A stretch of DNA of 64,000 bases from Rhinopithecus roxellana (GCF_007565055.1 NC_044554.1:137701463-137765462); one strand, 5' to 3'. Positions 46,413 to 58,978 are shown, counted from the first letter of the stretch. Notes: a model not told the origin generated them from the sequence alone. Program-made: numbers and translations.

Positions 46413-47567
46413 CATTAATGAGATAGTTTTTTTGTTGCTGTTTGTTTGCTTTTTGTTTTAAAAATAAGGAGTGCAAGATCCAATACATGACAATATAAAA
46501 TGTCTAGTGTGTGATGAAAAGCAAAATCTTGTTGATAACTTAATTGGCTTATGCTAGCAAGAATATTATCCTTGTTTTCTATAAACCAACAATAATGATG
46601 AAACATTAATGTTTATTTTTTAAAGAACCAAATGTAACTCTGTATTCTTGAACTGCTACCAGGATATAATTAAGTTTCAATGATGTTTTAGATACATTAT
46701 GTCATATACACCACAATGTTTTAAATGTTTATATTTGCACATATCCCAGACTCCTATTCTTAAAAATGTATCTGATGATGGGTCACCTAATTAAGTGTTT
46801 AAGTCCCACAATTTCATTCTGTAGGCTAATGCGTAATATCAAAGATATCTAGGGATATAATAGCAAATGAGAGACATTTATTTCATGGTGCATTTTACAA
46901 CCAATTTCAAGAACTGACATGGATGAACCATCATCTACCTTTTACTTAACGGTCCAAGTCTGTCTTCAACTACTCCCAAAGATTTTAACATCACTGTATA
47001 TTAAATAGAAGAAAATCCCTGTGAAAGTATCAAATGTGTTTTAGATTTTCTTCTAATAGCAGCTTTCATTGTTACTTATCTAGTTTCAAGTCAAGTCTTT
47101 CACATGGTTGGTTAAATTAGAAGGCACCATTTTTTTTAACCCAATTAAAAAAAAAATGTTTTAAGTTATGGTGACTGAAGAAAGGGTGATTTCATTAAAG
47201 GAGTTTGAAGGGCAGATGAATGCTTGTGAAATATCTTATTCATATAGAAATGTTCAAAAACTTTAATGGAAAAACAGAATGGTTATTTCGTGCACTGTTT
47301 TATTTAAAAACGTATTGATTTCAGAAACATAAATGTTAACACAATCATTTGTCTTAAAATCATAAAGTTCATTTTGTCAATTTGCAAGTTTTTGTTTAAT
47401 CTCTAATTAAAATTATTACAGTTTCAATACAACCTAATTATAGTAAAAGAATAGCTTATTTTACTTGTTAAACATATATTAATCGATCCACAATTTGTTT
47501 GATTCCTTTCAAATGGATTGCCAATTTTGTCATTATTTAATAAACAATTAATTCCTTTTGCATCTAT
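46413..47567. other. No recognisable feature
   Basis: AT-rich sequence before the AluYR; nothing identified. Confidence 0.5.
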
Positions 47568-47890
47568 AAAAATTCTTTTTTTTTTTTTTTTTTTTTTGAG
47601 ACGGAGTCTCGCTCTGTCTCCCAGGCTGGAGAGCAGTGGCCGGATCTCAGCTCACTGCAAGCTCCGCCTCCCGGGTTTACGCCATTCTCTCGCCTCAGCC
47701 TCCCGAGTAGCTGGGACTACAGGCGCCCGCCACATCGCCCGGCTAAGTTTTTGTATTTTTTTAGTAGAGACGGGGTTTCACCGTGTTAGCCAGGATGGTC
47801 TCGATCTCCTGACCTCGTGATCCACCCGTCTCGGCCTCCCAAAGTGCTAGGATTACAGGCTTGAGCCACCGCGCCCGGCCAAAAATTCTT
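47568..47890 (-). mobile_element. AluYR-type Alu (Old World monkey lineage), reverse, with target duplication
   Basis: Near-consensus young Alu. Body and poly-T tail run at 47578-47880, bracketed by a perfect 10-bp duplication aaaaattctt (47568-47577 and 47881-47890). Diagnostic bases on this strand are agtggccggatctcagctca, gggtttacgcc, gtattttttagtagagac and caggcttgagccaccgcgcc. Human AluY has gcgcgatctcggc and ggcgtgagcc at these places. These are the recalled marks of AluYRa-type subfamilies of cercopithecid monkeys. The 100-codon frame 47518-47820 is antisense Alu. Confidence 0.93.
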
Positions 47891-48599
47891 AAACACTTTT
47901 ATTGGCAAATGAATTTCTGTGCATTTATTGTATTATATAAATTAAAAATTAATAAACCAAACTATTGTTTAGTATATAACCCAGTAAACTCTTATTAAAC
48001 TCTTTTCCTTCCAAAAAAGATATATCAAGTGGTTAAGTTTGACAAGGTGTGTAATTCAGGACTATGAAATTTACCATAATTTAAACTTTCAAGCAAAGTA
48101 TACACACCAGCACATAAAAGAATATTTAATATACCAAACCTTAAAATGTAAAAAGTCGCAAAATAAGCACTACTAAAAATATTTGGAAAAAAAAGTATAC
48201 TGTTTCAAATTCCTTAAACATTTGTTTTTTTCTATCACAAAAGTTAGAGTCTAAAAAATGTTGGGAAAAATTGCCACATTTTACCAAAGAAGAGACAGCC
48301 TATTAACAAATCCTATGGCTTTTTTCAGATAAGTTCTAAATGTTCTCTCATAATTTCAAACTAGAGTTTCATATCTTGAAATGAACTAAGATAATTTTAC
48401 AACTGAGTTTTAAACAATATTATTTTCTAATCTTTAAAAATATATATCAAATTATTAAGCTATTCTACAAAATCACTTATGTAAATTTGGCTGAAACCAA
48501 TTGTTTTAAATAATAAAAAGCAAAAAAAGATAAAACAATACATCTTCTCAGATTCACTTTCCTGGGCTGCTTTTTATTATAGAGAATGAAAAAGATCTA
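47891..48599. other. No recognisable feature
   Basis: Very AT-rich; nothing identified. Confidence 0.5.
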
Positions 48600-48735
48600 A
48601 ACTTAAGGTTTTAGCTTCTAGCCCTGGCCTTACTAGTTGATCTGGAATGTTGACCTCTCTAAAACTCAGCTATAAAATGAAGGTGTAGGACTAAGTAACT
48701 TATGAGAATGCTTCCAACTCAGAATTATATTTCAA
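48600..48735 (+). mobile_element. Possible MIR fragment
   Basis: tagccctggccttactagtt, then ttgacctctctaaaactcag, then aaaatgaaggtgtaggacta follow the MIR order in forward orientation. Diverged. Confidence 0.45.
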
Positions 48736-50159
48736 GCTTGCTTAGAATACTTTCTCAGAAAACAAGCTGAGTGCAGAAAAGAAATAAGTTTAAAAAAAAG
48801 ATACAACTATTTATACCATCGTTTTCACTAAAACGATATTTACTGCCTTGAAAATTTAGATAATTTTCTTACAAGGATACAGTTTATACTATCAAAAGAT
48901 ATATATCCCAACAAGGAAACTTAAAAATATAAAAAGACTCTTCCAAGTTGGGATGAATTTGTACTGATTCTGTGCCTCCCACATTTGGAAATGTTTTATC
49001 TCTGCAGTTTGAGAGCTTAGAAACTGTGGAAAGAAGATGAACGGGAGTTGCACAAAGTGACTTTTCTCAGATCCTAGTGATTACATATGTACAAAGAAAT
49101 AAATGACCTTGATACCATGTTTAGAAAACAAGAGACTATAGACAAGATGAAAGTGCTAAGTTTATTTCCCCTCACAGCAGAAAAGTAAACCATGAATATC
49201 CAACTTTTTTTATATATTAACACTTAATTTGTATCGTTGAGCAAGTCATGGTGAGCTAGTTTTTAGCGAGCTTGATGCTTTCTTCTCTGGGTGTTTCATG
49301 AACTGAGGAAATTATCCTGGTATGCAAAGGCTTGCTTGTGTAATTTTACTAAAAGTTAACAAGAAGTCCAGAGCCAAGCCTTTGTGTTTATGGAACCATA
49401 AAAACCCATTTTGACATTTTTAGTACCTTCCTAAACTCAAATCCCTCCTCTGGAATTTAGCATTTGTCTTACGTTTCGTAACACATCAGTTTGTTTTCCT
49501 CATTAGGAAAGTCAAAGAAAGGAACAGTGGTAGTACTTCTTAGATGGTCACGATGTGTGCGTGAACCTTCTTAGTGTTTAAATCCAAAGTAGTGCTTCTG
49601 AGATTTCAAATGTTTACATTTATCCACAGCCACACGTGCCTTTGATGTTTGAGTAATTTGAAAACAATTCACTGGCAATAGGACTTGGACTTCGATAACA
49701 TCTGATCTAGAAGTACTAGCTTTGCCTTTTTTTCAACAATTGGACTCCATTCTGAGCTTCATAAGAAGTTCATCAAAAGTTCATCATCAGAAGTTTTGTC
49801 TTTCTAAAACTGTTTTATAAAAATGGCCAATAGAGTTCCAGTTTGTAACTGGACTTTAATAATTACATTTTTAGTTGTATCTCTAAGATGTTATTTTATT
49901 GTGTTTACTACAGAAGGAGTTGGGGAAAAGACTAGTCAGGGAAACTGTAGCTTTTTTTCCTCACATTTGCAAGCAATACACAGAATCAAGGAGTCAGACA
50001 AGTTAAGTTTTTGGTCACCACTTTCTTCTAGCCCCCAATACAAAAAAAAATTGTTAGTTTTTATTGCATCAATCAACTCATCCTGATAATTCAATGTAAC
50101 AGACTTCTACTAGTACCTAAGTGAGCCCAATACTGAACTAGGAGTTATGACATTTGTGT
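48736..50159. other. No recognisable feature
   Basis: About 1.4 kb with no repeat family recognised. The 87-codon frame 49823-50086 begins with a hydrophobic stretch (residues 12-25) that could look like a signal or membrane segment. No family is recognised and there is no supporting context. Confidence 0.45.
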
Positions 50160-50352
50160 AAAAATCAATCATACTAATAATAGCTATAGTTGCTTACATT
50201 GTGTCAGGCACTGTGCTAATTACAGTCTAATTATCACAAATAATACTTGAAACAGGTTTTAATATCAAGCTCATTTACTGATATAGAAACTAAAACTTTG
50301 GAAAGCTTAAGGACATTGACAAAGGTTTTATAGCTGAGCCAGGGTCAAAAGA
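50160..50352 (-). mobile_element. MIR SINE, reverse
   Basis: ttgtgtcaggcactgtgcta, then a decayed centre, then gatatagaaactaaaacttt and gctgagccagggtcaaaaga match reverse MIR. Confidence 0.7.
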
Positions 50353-52144
50353 ACTATTATGGTATAAGCATGTCATGAAAGAAGTTAGACTGCTTTGTGT
50401 GCTTAAGGAATCTCTTCCTAGTCTTTCAACCCTCTTCTGTGGGCAGGTTCTTTTCTTGTTCCTGGATAAAACCTCATGAAGTAGCTTTCTGGTTCTTTTT
50501 AGTCAAAAAATAGTCTCATTTCTTAAAGTACACATTTAATGTAATAATCCAAACTTCAAACTTCATACAAAAACAAAACTTTATCTTTTCCCATCCTGGA
50601 TCCATCTTGTGCTGAGAAGCTTTTCCAAGTATCAACTGTCTAAACTTATATACATCCTTCCCCCACCATATATGTCATTATAGCTCACTCACAATGCAGG
50701 TTTCCAGCTGTGATCAGCCAAGGGCATGTTTTCAGGTACATGTAAGCATTCATCTCCAAAACTCGAAGGAATGTTATTAGGCCCTATAAATTGATACTTT
50801 GAAACTTCTCCAACTGGATTTGAGAAAGGTAGAAACACTTCCTCCCTTCATAAAGCAGCCCCTTTCCCTCTTCTATGAGGAAAAAGTGGAAGTCTTCATA
50901 ATTTGTCCAAACAAACCATCTCTGCAGGTCTTCTCAACATCCCTGTTAACCCATAGCTACCACTAATATATCATCCTGGTGACTGGTAAGTCAAGAGTTG
51001 AAAGCTAGGCTCCTTTCCAAGTCCTGTATGGGTGGCATAGATCTGAGTGTGGAATTCATTGAGCATAAATTGTTTTCTTGTATCCCTGACAAGAATCTCC
51101 CATTTTAACATTCTGTTATATCTTAGAGATTCAGAGAAAAGGGAGAATTTTCCAACTGTAACCTTCAAAATAGCTGAGGAACACGTTATAGAATCAAGCC
51201 TGCACAGACTATTCACCCAATTATTAGTATAAAACAAAAAAAAATGAGTAGTAATGTTTTTTCTTTGAAATCCTATGGATATATATATGTTTATGATGTA
51301 ATTAAACAGTAAATTTAGTATTTTAGTCACTTTCACATATATTTACATGCATGTATTACAGCAATCTATTTAAATAAAATGTGAGGTAATTTCTAACCAT
51401 GAACTACCAAATAATAAATATTTTAAGTACTCAAAAAATGGTAAAGAGTTATTATGGACACTACTCTCAAGGTAAATTCCAGTAAAATCAGATTTGGTCC
51501 TTGGTGTACTGCAGTTCCTGACAAAGCCTGGGCATGCCTGCAGGCTGAGAAGGGGCTTAGCTGAGTTTGCCCAATTTAAATGGTTGAACTCACCCAGGCA
51601 ATATGAGACAAATGAATCAAATTAAGAATTAAAATCTTAATTAGCTTATAAAGATATTTCCTCATATCCCAATAGACTTTGAAATCACTCATTCTTAAAT
51701 ATTCTGAGCCTGCTCCTGAAAATTTAACATGTGTGGTATTCCAAACTCATTTTTACAAATAAAATATTTCAACTAAATAACATACCAAATGCAACCCAAA
51801 GGTAAAACATTCACCACCCCATCCTATCTTAAATCTGTATGTCACTACTTTTCTGCTTCAGAAAAAAAAAAAAAAAAATGACTAAAGGAAAACCTTTGGC
51901 ATAAAAATCAAATATGGTAGTTTATAAAGTTAAATGTTAACCAGCCTCTGTCCACTGGAGAGTTCAAAAAATTCCTAAAGGGAAGGGAATGAGGAAAAGG
52001 TCATAATCAGAATTACCTGGGAAAGACACTGTCTTTCCTTACCCAACCCACCTCCTCTTATCTACCTAAAGCTGTCTGGTGGACAAGCAAATTACCAATG
52101 AATAGTTTGAAAAATAACAATGTATCATAGTCCCACTAATCAAA
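50353..52144. other. No recognisable feature
   Basis: No family recognised. A run of A lies near 51860-51877. Minus frame 50971-51336 (121 codons) lacks a known domain and overlaps an equally anonymous plus frame. Confidence 0.5.
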
Positions 52145-52262
52145 TCACTGACCTTCTCTGATAAAATTAAGGGTGAGGAAAATGGCCTTAGACTCTTAAG
52201 TGATTTGTTTAGGATCACACAATTACTAAGCAGAGCCCCAACAACAAAAAAATCTTCATACA
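52145..52262 (-). mobile_element. Possible MIR fragment, reverse
   Basis: The segment ttaggatcacacaattacta with agcagagccccaac resembles the reverse MIR core. Short. Confidence 0.4.
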
Positions 52263-52879
52263 CCTACTCCAGCATGCTGAAGCTGTATGAAAGTAGCTTA
52301 GGTAACAGGTTTCTTATTAAATATGTTTCATATTCTAGAAAAGTTTTTTCATCCCCCTACTCCCAAATTATCTCCTTCTATATAGGTCACATTTGCAAAA
52401 CTGTTCCAAAAAAAAAAAAAAGTTTGTAAAATACGCACAGAGAGTTTCAACAAAATTGGCACTAATCTTAAATTGAATTTCATATAAAATCAATGTTATC
52501 ACTAGATGTATGCAAGAAATAGATGATGGGGACTTACTAAGTTTTTGAAACGACTTCTGCCATTCTTGTTAAGAAGCCTAGTTTCAGCTGAATAGAATGA
52601 TCTCATTCACTAGGTCTGCTTGTCTAATGACAGCCCTCTAAATTTTGCACTCAACATGGACGTCATTTTTCACTTCAGGTCGTATTTAATAGCAGTTTGG
52701 AAAGATGAAACTATATCACCAATATGCTTATTTTAAAGATTTACTGTATTAATCCGGTTCAAATCTCCTTGCTCTCTCCACAACTTACTCCAACCCCCAC
52801 CAAGAGCGCAGGAAAGGATTTTAGAACTTTCAGTTCTTGGAAGTTCTGTCTAAGCAGACAAGACTTACAAGCAACGATG
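52263..52879. other. No recognisable feature
   Basis: AT-rich flank of the CpG island; nothing identified. Confidence 0.5.
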
Positions 52880-53480
52880 CTGACGGTGGATTCTCGCCCA
52901 GGGATCTGGGCAGAGCGTGGGAGGGTCTGTGGGGCCTGGGGTGCCCTCCGCGCACGAAATCCAGGGCGCCCGCGGGGAAAGGAGGAGGGAGACTGCTCAC
53001 ATGGCCCACTTTGCGGCCTGCGATGGAGTGCGCGCTGGGCGTCAGGGCAGAGGGAGGCGGGGATTAAGGGTAAAGAGGGGCCTCTTGCCTCCTGCTCCTG
53101 ATCCCTGCAAGCTGCCCACCCTGTGATCGCCGGGTACCGCCCTGAATGCCCTGCCGCCAGTTCCAGCCCCAATGCAGCTGATACCGGTCCTGTGCGCCTC
53201 TGGTGGCGCGTGGGACCTGTCCGTCCCTGCCCAAGAGGGAGGACCCGCGGTGCCCCAGCCTCAGCTCTGCGCACAGCCGTCCACCGCATGTCCGCACCCC
53301 TGTTCTGTACTGCACGCTCTCCAGAGCCCAGAGTTCCATGTCCCATTGCGAGGGTCCCACAGCGGGCAGTAGCCGCCCTCGGAATCCATACCCAGTGTCC
53401 CAGCGCCCTCGCAGGTCCTAGGACCAAGGTCAGCTATATTGTCTGAGGCTGTGGGTTGCGACTCGCAGATACCGCCCCGC
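52880..53480. promoter_or_regulatory. CpG island, candidate host promoter or first exon
   Basis: About 600 bases of GC-rich sequence with roughly 45 CpG dinucleotides by eye, in a window that is otherwise AT-rich and CpG-depleted. Examples are cgcgcacgaaatccagggcg, gcctgcgatggagtgcgcgc and tctgcgcacagccgtccacc. Sp1-like boxes are gaggcgggg (53054-53062) and ccgcccc (53472-53478). No TATA box is obvious. Open frames occur on both strands (222 codons on minus 53427-52759; 125 and 107 codons on plus), as expected by chance where stop codons are scarce. I recognise none of the products. In primates such islands usually mark transcription starts. Confidence 0.75.
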
Positions 53481-56124
53481 TGGGATTTGATCCTGAGTCA
53501 GTAGGCTCCACATCTTTCCCAAGCCCTTTCAAACCTGCTTCCTCCCCCTCCCAAACAGCTACGGAGAACAAGATACACCGTTGTATTACCATTCCCTACT
53601 CATGCTTATCTTTCTGGATTTTGTTCTTATTCAATGTCCTCTGTATTTTTTTTTTCTTTTTGGCCATTTTAGTGACCTACAAAGATCAAAGCTCTCACCA
53701 AGGCAATCCCCCAAATCCATTGATAGAACGGCTTTAGATACAATTTATTCTAAGTCTACTACGGTCATTTCTGTAAATCTGAAAAGTATCAAAGGTGGAG
53801 CTAATGTGAACACCACAGCATTTAAGGCTACCAGCTGAAATTGTGGCTTTCACTTATACTATTTCAACTCGCTGTTATGAATTTTTTTCTTTTCCTTCCC
53901 CAAGGCCCAATGTAGAGGCTCCTTTCAAGTTATGGAACTTTATCACCCATTGAATCAAAGGCAGGTTCTTAATCTCTGACTATTGATAATTCAAGTGGAA
54001 TAATTATTTGTTGTGGGGCTGTCTTGTGCAATGTAGCATGTTTAGCCTTGTCCTGCCTTTGCCTCTGGGAGAAGATGCCTATAGCACCCCTTCAGTTGTT
54101 ACAACCAAAAATACTCCAGATGGTGCCAAAAGTTCCCTGGAGGCAAAATCATTTCGCCTTCCTCTTTCAAAACCATTGATCTAAGTCATCCCAGTACTAA
54201 GTTCCACAAGCTACTTGGAAAAATGTACTTACCTCCATTATAAATTATGCCTAGTATGTTTTAAGTGGAAAGGAGACAACATTTAGGTTTTTCCTGGGGG
54301 CTATCATGTATACTTTATCTACCTATATTCATTTCATTATTCAAACTGAAAGCAAATGAACTGCATGGTAATTACTGATATTTTATGTTCTAGTTCCTTA
54401 GCCTAACTAATATATTAAAAAATACACTTCAGGGAAAAGGTGAGATTAATTGCCCTGTATATGAGGAGATTGACAGACATACTAATAAAGAGAACTGTAG
54501 ATCACCCAAAATAAAAAAAATGCATGAAAAACTAACAGGTTATATCTGAAAAAAAAAGGAAAACAAAATACAACATAATACGTTAGACGAGGTTTCAGAC
54601 CATACTTCATCAACAAAATCAATCTAATGAAAAAAAAAACTTTCTTACTGAATTAAAAGACATGATAATTTATTTTCTGATAAAGATCTAATGCTAGTCC
54701 CTAGTTTTCTGATCCTGGAGGAAAAACTGCACTAAGACAATTGTGTTAAATGTGCTCACATGATTTCTTAGAGATTCTCTACAGCGATGGAAAGTGTTCA
54801 TGTGGAGAAAAGTTATTAAGTAGCTAAAATAAAAAGGACTCAATAGAGGTTACCACCATTGTTGAGTGACAGTAGAGGATTGTTGTCATTAACTGGACTG
54901 CGCTTGGAGCTCTGATTTCAACTCATTTCTATGAATATCTTGCAAAAAGTTCACTTCCTTTTCAGTGGCTTCACTTTACCGTTCATACATTCTTCATGTA
55001 GATTGCACTTTTCAAATTAAAAAAAAATCATATCTATTTCCTCATTTGTTACTTGTAGGAATCTGAAATAAGGGGAATAATTCATCTCCCATCTTAAGGA
55101 GGAGGAACTTAAGCTCTGAAAATGTGAACCCTTCTTCCACAACAGTCAGTGAACAATAGAGCAAAGACTTACTGTTCTTGTTCCTATATTCTTTTCACTC
55201 TTCCAAATTGATTCACACCTGATCTTGGTCCTGTATCCTTTCTACTCTCCCATATTGACTCTTACAATTTGTGTGCCTTTCTCTACTGACTGGGACCATG
55301 CCAGACTTTTTTTTCTGAATGTTACAAAATACATTTAAACTCAACACACTTAATAAAGAGTGTGCCTATTTCATGCTGAGGCTTGAATTTCCCAAAGTTG
55401 ATAAACCTCAATTCAAACTTTAGACTTCAGCCAGTTCATTCTGTAACTGAAATCTCAGTTGCCTCACAAGAACTTGGACCTTGAGGATCAAAAGAAAAGA
55501 TACATAGAGAGGCTCTTCTGTTGATGGACTTAAAAGCTACTTCATCCAATGTACCCCACATCATCTTAAGAATGTAGAAAACTTCACTTTGTTGATTAGG
55601 AATCTGTAAGATTTGAAAATAGCTTTATGAAATACCTTTTACAGAAGCAGCTCGTTGGGAGAGTGGACAGATGAATGAATAAATACAAGAAAAACCTATT
55701 TGCAGCAAGAAGGGGGAGAGAAGAAAGGTGAAAATCTTGGCTTCTCCTATTAGGAAAATCAAAGGGATGTACTGAGACTAGAGACATGTGAGAGTCCCTC
55801 ACTTGTAACTTTGTGAATTTCACTTCAGGTGAAAAATTTGCACTTTGAGATCACTGGATGGCTGGTTGGTGAGCTGCAGAACTAATGAAGAAACTAAATA
55901 AGCAAATTAACATTTTCTAAGAATCATGGAACTTCAGAGCTAGATGCAGAACTAAAGGCTATTTAACCCTCTCCTTAATCATAGTCTTAAGGTGTGTGCT
56001 TGTGTGTATGATGTACACATGTATTTCATAATCACCAAGGCATCTCTAGCACAGTAGATTCTATCTGAGCTAAGGGTGATACCCCGTATAATTCTCACAG
56101 CTATTTCCTGACCCTAGAATTACA
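53481..56124. other. No recognisable feature
   Basis: About 2.6 kb on the right of the island. It contains a pyrimidine-rich stretch near 53600-53665. There is a very weak MIR-like scrap near 55090-55170, and otherwise no family. Frames 53456-53737 and 53581-53838 overlap in different frames, and neither shows a known domain. Confidence 0.45.
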
Positions 56125-56210
56125 ATTCTGATTCGAAGTGTGAGGATCCAGAATTTTTATAAAAGCTCCCCAGGTGATTTTAGTGTACTTCCAGGATTAA
56201 AAACAATAAT
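56125..56210. mobile_element. MER5-like (hAT-Charlie) fragment
   Basis: tctgattcgaagtgtgagga, then gaatttttataaaagctccc, then caggtgattttagtgtactt resemble a MER5-type element. Short and diverged. Confidence 0.5.
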
Positions 56211-56639
56211 TTTAGGACTATGGCCTTAAAGAACAAAGCTGAGCTAAAAATAAGCAATAATAGAAACTTTATGAGAGCTTCTATATGTTCTAATTTATAT
56301 ACTTTAAATTTTAATCTAAATTTTGAAATTAAAATAATATTTTTGCTTTCATTTCAGCACAAACGTATGGTATCTATGTAAAAAGCCTAAACAAAACGCT
56401 AAACAAATCCAAAAGTGTGTTCAAAAAAGAGTATAATTTGATCAAATAGTAATATTTTCATTACATGTAAAGTGTATATTTCTATAATTCTTCCCACTGA
56501 TGGATCAAGAAGAAAAATCACAAGATTATGTCAATAAAGGTAGAAAAGAATTTGATAAAATATAATTTTGCTTGTTGTAAAAATGACCAGTAAATTAAGA
56601 AATTTGCCAGTTTCTACAAATTAAACATGTCTATCTTAT
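56211..56639. other. No recognisable feature
   Basis: AT-rich; nothing identified. Confidence 0.5.
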
Positions 56640-57300
56640 TACCCAGAAATCCCACAATTAGCACACATACCCAAATGAAATTAGTTCAAATGTACAAAAA
56701 AGTCCCACTTATATAAGAATTTTCAGAGCAGCTTTATTTATAATAGCTCCAGGTGTGCATTTGAGTTAGTGTGTAGATGCTCACAAAAAAAGTTGAAAGC
56801 TTGTTTTAAAACCATGCAGCTTGGACTTGGCCATGGTAGAAGTATTTATGCCAGGGGAATTGGCAAATGCTACTTTTTGTCTTCCCAGAAATTGTTTACT
56901 AGCACACCATCAAGTAAGTTCAAGTTAGAAACTATCCAAATGTTCATTAGGAAAGTGGATAAATAAAGGTGGTATATTCATAAGATGGAGTACTATATAG
57001 CAATATAAATTGCAAAATAAATTACTGATACAATAATGTGAATGACATGAGAAACATTAAGTTGGCTGAAAGGAGTCAGACCAAAGAAGTATATAACTAA
57101 CCTATAATTACAGCATTCAGAATGCTGATTACCTCTGGGGGTGAAGGAGCATTGACTATAAAAGGAATGGAGAGATTTTGAGAGTGGTAGAAATAAGCTA
57201 CAGTTTTTAGGTGGTAATTACATGTTATATACATATATAAATATTCATTGAGCCATATACTATATGTAAGTTATACAATAATAAAGATCATGCTTTTTTA
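56640..57300 (+). mobile_element. L1ME-type LINE 3' end with an internal insertion
   Basis: acccagaaatcccacaatta, then tttcagagcagctttattta, then tggtatattcataagatgga and onward to gttatacaataataaagatc match the C-terminal ORF2 and 3' UTR of an old L1ME. About 175 bases at 56757-56930 do not belong to the LINE, and I do not recognise them. Frame 56769-56966 covers that insert. Confidence 0.65.
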
Positions 57301-57911
57301 ATGCTCATATTAAAGAATATGATCTACAAAAAGCTAAGGCAATTTTGAAAAATAAAATGACCAAAACATCAGGTTATTGTCTAGTTGGATATTAAACACT
57401 TGTCATAACTATGATTGATAGTAGGAGCACTATCAGATAAGCACAAGAACGGAGAAACAACCCTATGAAAGAACACAGAGCTCAGAAAGATACAAATGTA
57501 ATTTGGAAAGATGATAAGTAAGGCTCCAAAAAGCAGTTAGTTACAAAGAGATTAATATATTACAGAGGGAAAACTGTATGGCTACATAGGAGAAAACAAG
57601 ACTAAATGATTAACTGACACCAAAAGAACAAAAAAAGGGGACTATCTTTGTGACTTCAACATGAGGAAAGACTTATTAAAGAAAACCCTGACACTAAAAA
57701 CCAAAAATAAAAATTGATACAATTGAATACATCAAAAGCAAAGATTTTTCTTCTTGACCCATCAATGGGAAGACTTACAGAGATATACTCTTTACATGTA
57801 ATCTTTCTGTTGAATAAAGAAAACCATAGAAAAAATTAGTAGACAAATAGCCACAAAGAAGGCAATTGCAGTATGTGATACTGATAAGGAACTCATATCT
57901 AGAATTTTTCT
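57301..57911 (+). mobile_element. L1ME-type LINE, ORF2 fragment
   Basis: aattgatacaattgaataca and ggaactcatatctagaattt follow ORF2 order in the forward direction. It continues after the DNA transposon at 57912-58375. Confidence 0.55.
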
Positions 57912-58375
57912 GTACAGTAGCCCCTAGCCACACACAAATATTTAAATGAAATGAAAATTAGTTAAAATTAAATTAAATAAAAAGTTCACTTCCTCAATGC
58001 CATTAGCCATTTTTCTTTTTTTTTTTTTTTTTTTGAGATGGAGTCTCACTCTGTCACCCACGCTGGAGTGCAGTGGTGTAATCTCACCTCACTGCAACCT
58101 CCATCTCCTGGGTTCCAGCGATTCTCCCACCTCAGCCTCCCGAGTAGCTGTGATTACAGGCATGTACCACCATGCTCGGCTAATTTTTTGTATTTTTAGT
58201 AGAGATGGAGTTTCACCATGTTGGCCAGGCTGGTCTCAAACTCCTGACCTCAAGTGATCACTAGCCATTTTTCAAATGCTCCATAGTCATGTGAGGCTAT
58301 GGGTATTATATTAGACGGCACAGATATAGAACATTTCCCTCGTTGCAGAAAGTTCAATGTATTGAACAACATTGG
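57912..58375. mobile_element. hAT-type DNA transposon (MER3/MER20-like), split by an Alu
   Basis: Left part: cagtagcccctagccacaca, then attaaattaaataaaaagtt and cacttcctcaatgccattag. Right part: tgctccatagtcatgtgagg, agacggcacagatatagaac, and tttccctcgttgcagaaagt. Together they make one short non-autonomous hAT-like element. The exact MER name is uncertain. The Alu at 58016-58261 sits inside it. Confidence 0.65.
58004..58273 (-). mobile_element. 5'-truncated AluS, reverse, with target duplication
   Basis: Poly-T and gagatggagtctcactctgt at the left. The Alu stops at ctgacctcaagtgatca (58261), so the Alu 5' end is missing about 40 bases. The exact 12-bp duplication tagccatttttc lies at 58004-58015 and 58262-58273. 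The frame 57997-58257 is antisense Alu. Confidence 0.92.
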
Positions 58376-58978
58376 CCTAGAATGTAGGAGGAGCTTCTAA
58401 AAATAAACCGGAAAAACAATTTAAAAATTGGCAAAAAAAAAAAAACTTCAGGACATAAAAGACAAATGAAAGACAGAGAAAGCCATGTAGTTTACATATA
58501 CAAGAATTGCTTAAATTTACTTATAATGCAAGAAACACAAATTTAAGTTACACTTATGTCCCTACTGAACAGGACCAATTTGGGGGTGGTACAATACCAT
58601 GCACTGTGAAATATATAAAGAAATAGAAATCCTCATGTACAGGTGGTAGAAATGTAAATTGTTGTGGTTGTACTGGGAAGCAATTGGTCAGTGTACAGCT
58701 CCAGAAAGTTGAAGGCAAATGAATATTAGGTACCCTTTCTTCTAGGAATGTATGAGCAAAATATGATACATGCTTACTGTTGAATACTATGAAACAACAA
58801 ACCATGTATTAGAATGATGAGAATAAAAAGATTGACAGGGCCAAGTGTTGGTGATGATGTGGTGAAGCTGGAACACTCACATAAAACTGGTGAAAATATA
58901 AAATGGCACACTGGCTTTGTAAAGCATTTCAACAGTCTCTTAAAAAGGTAAACATTCACCTATTCTGTGACCCAGAGT
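58376..58978 (+). mobile_element. L1ME-type LINE, continuation
   Basis: Forward ORF2 C-terminal order is readable: catgtacaggtggtagaaat, ggtgaagctggaacactcac and cagtctcttaaaaaggtaaa. It stops at tgtgacccagag, where a foreign 150-bp block begins. Confidence 0.65.

Noticed and set aside
49823..50086. Small secreted or membrane peptide (hydrophobic N-terminal stretch)
   Set aside because: Only weak hydrophobicity, no family, no conservation evidence; frames of this length are expected by chance.
52759..53427. 222-codon minus-strand frame as a protein gene
   Set aside because: GC-rich DNA has few stop codons, competing frames are open on both strands, composition is Arg/Ala/Gly/Pro-rich and no domain is recognised. 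It is kept only as part of the CpG-island finding.
56757..56930. Structural RNA gene or pseudogene
   Set aside because: No match to tRNA, U6, 7SK, Y or 5S motifs that I can recognise and no poly-A end.
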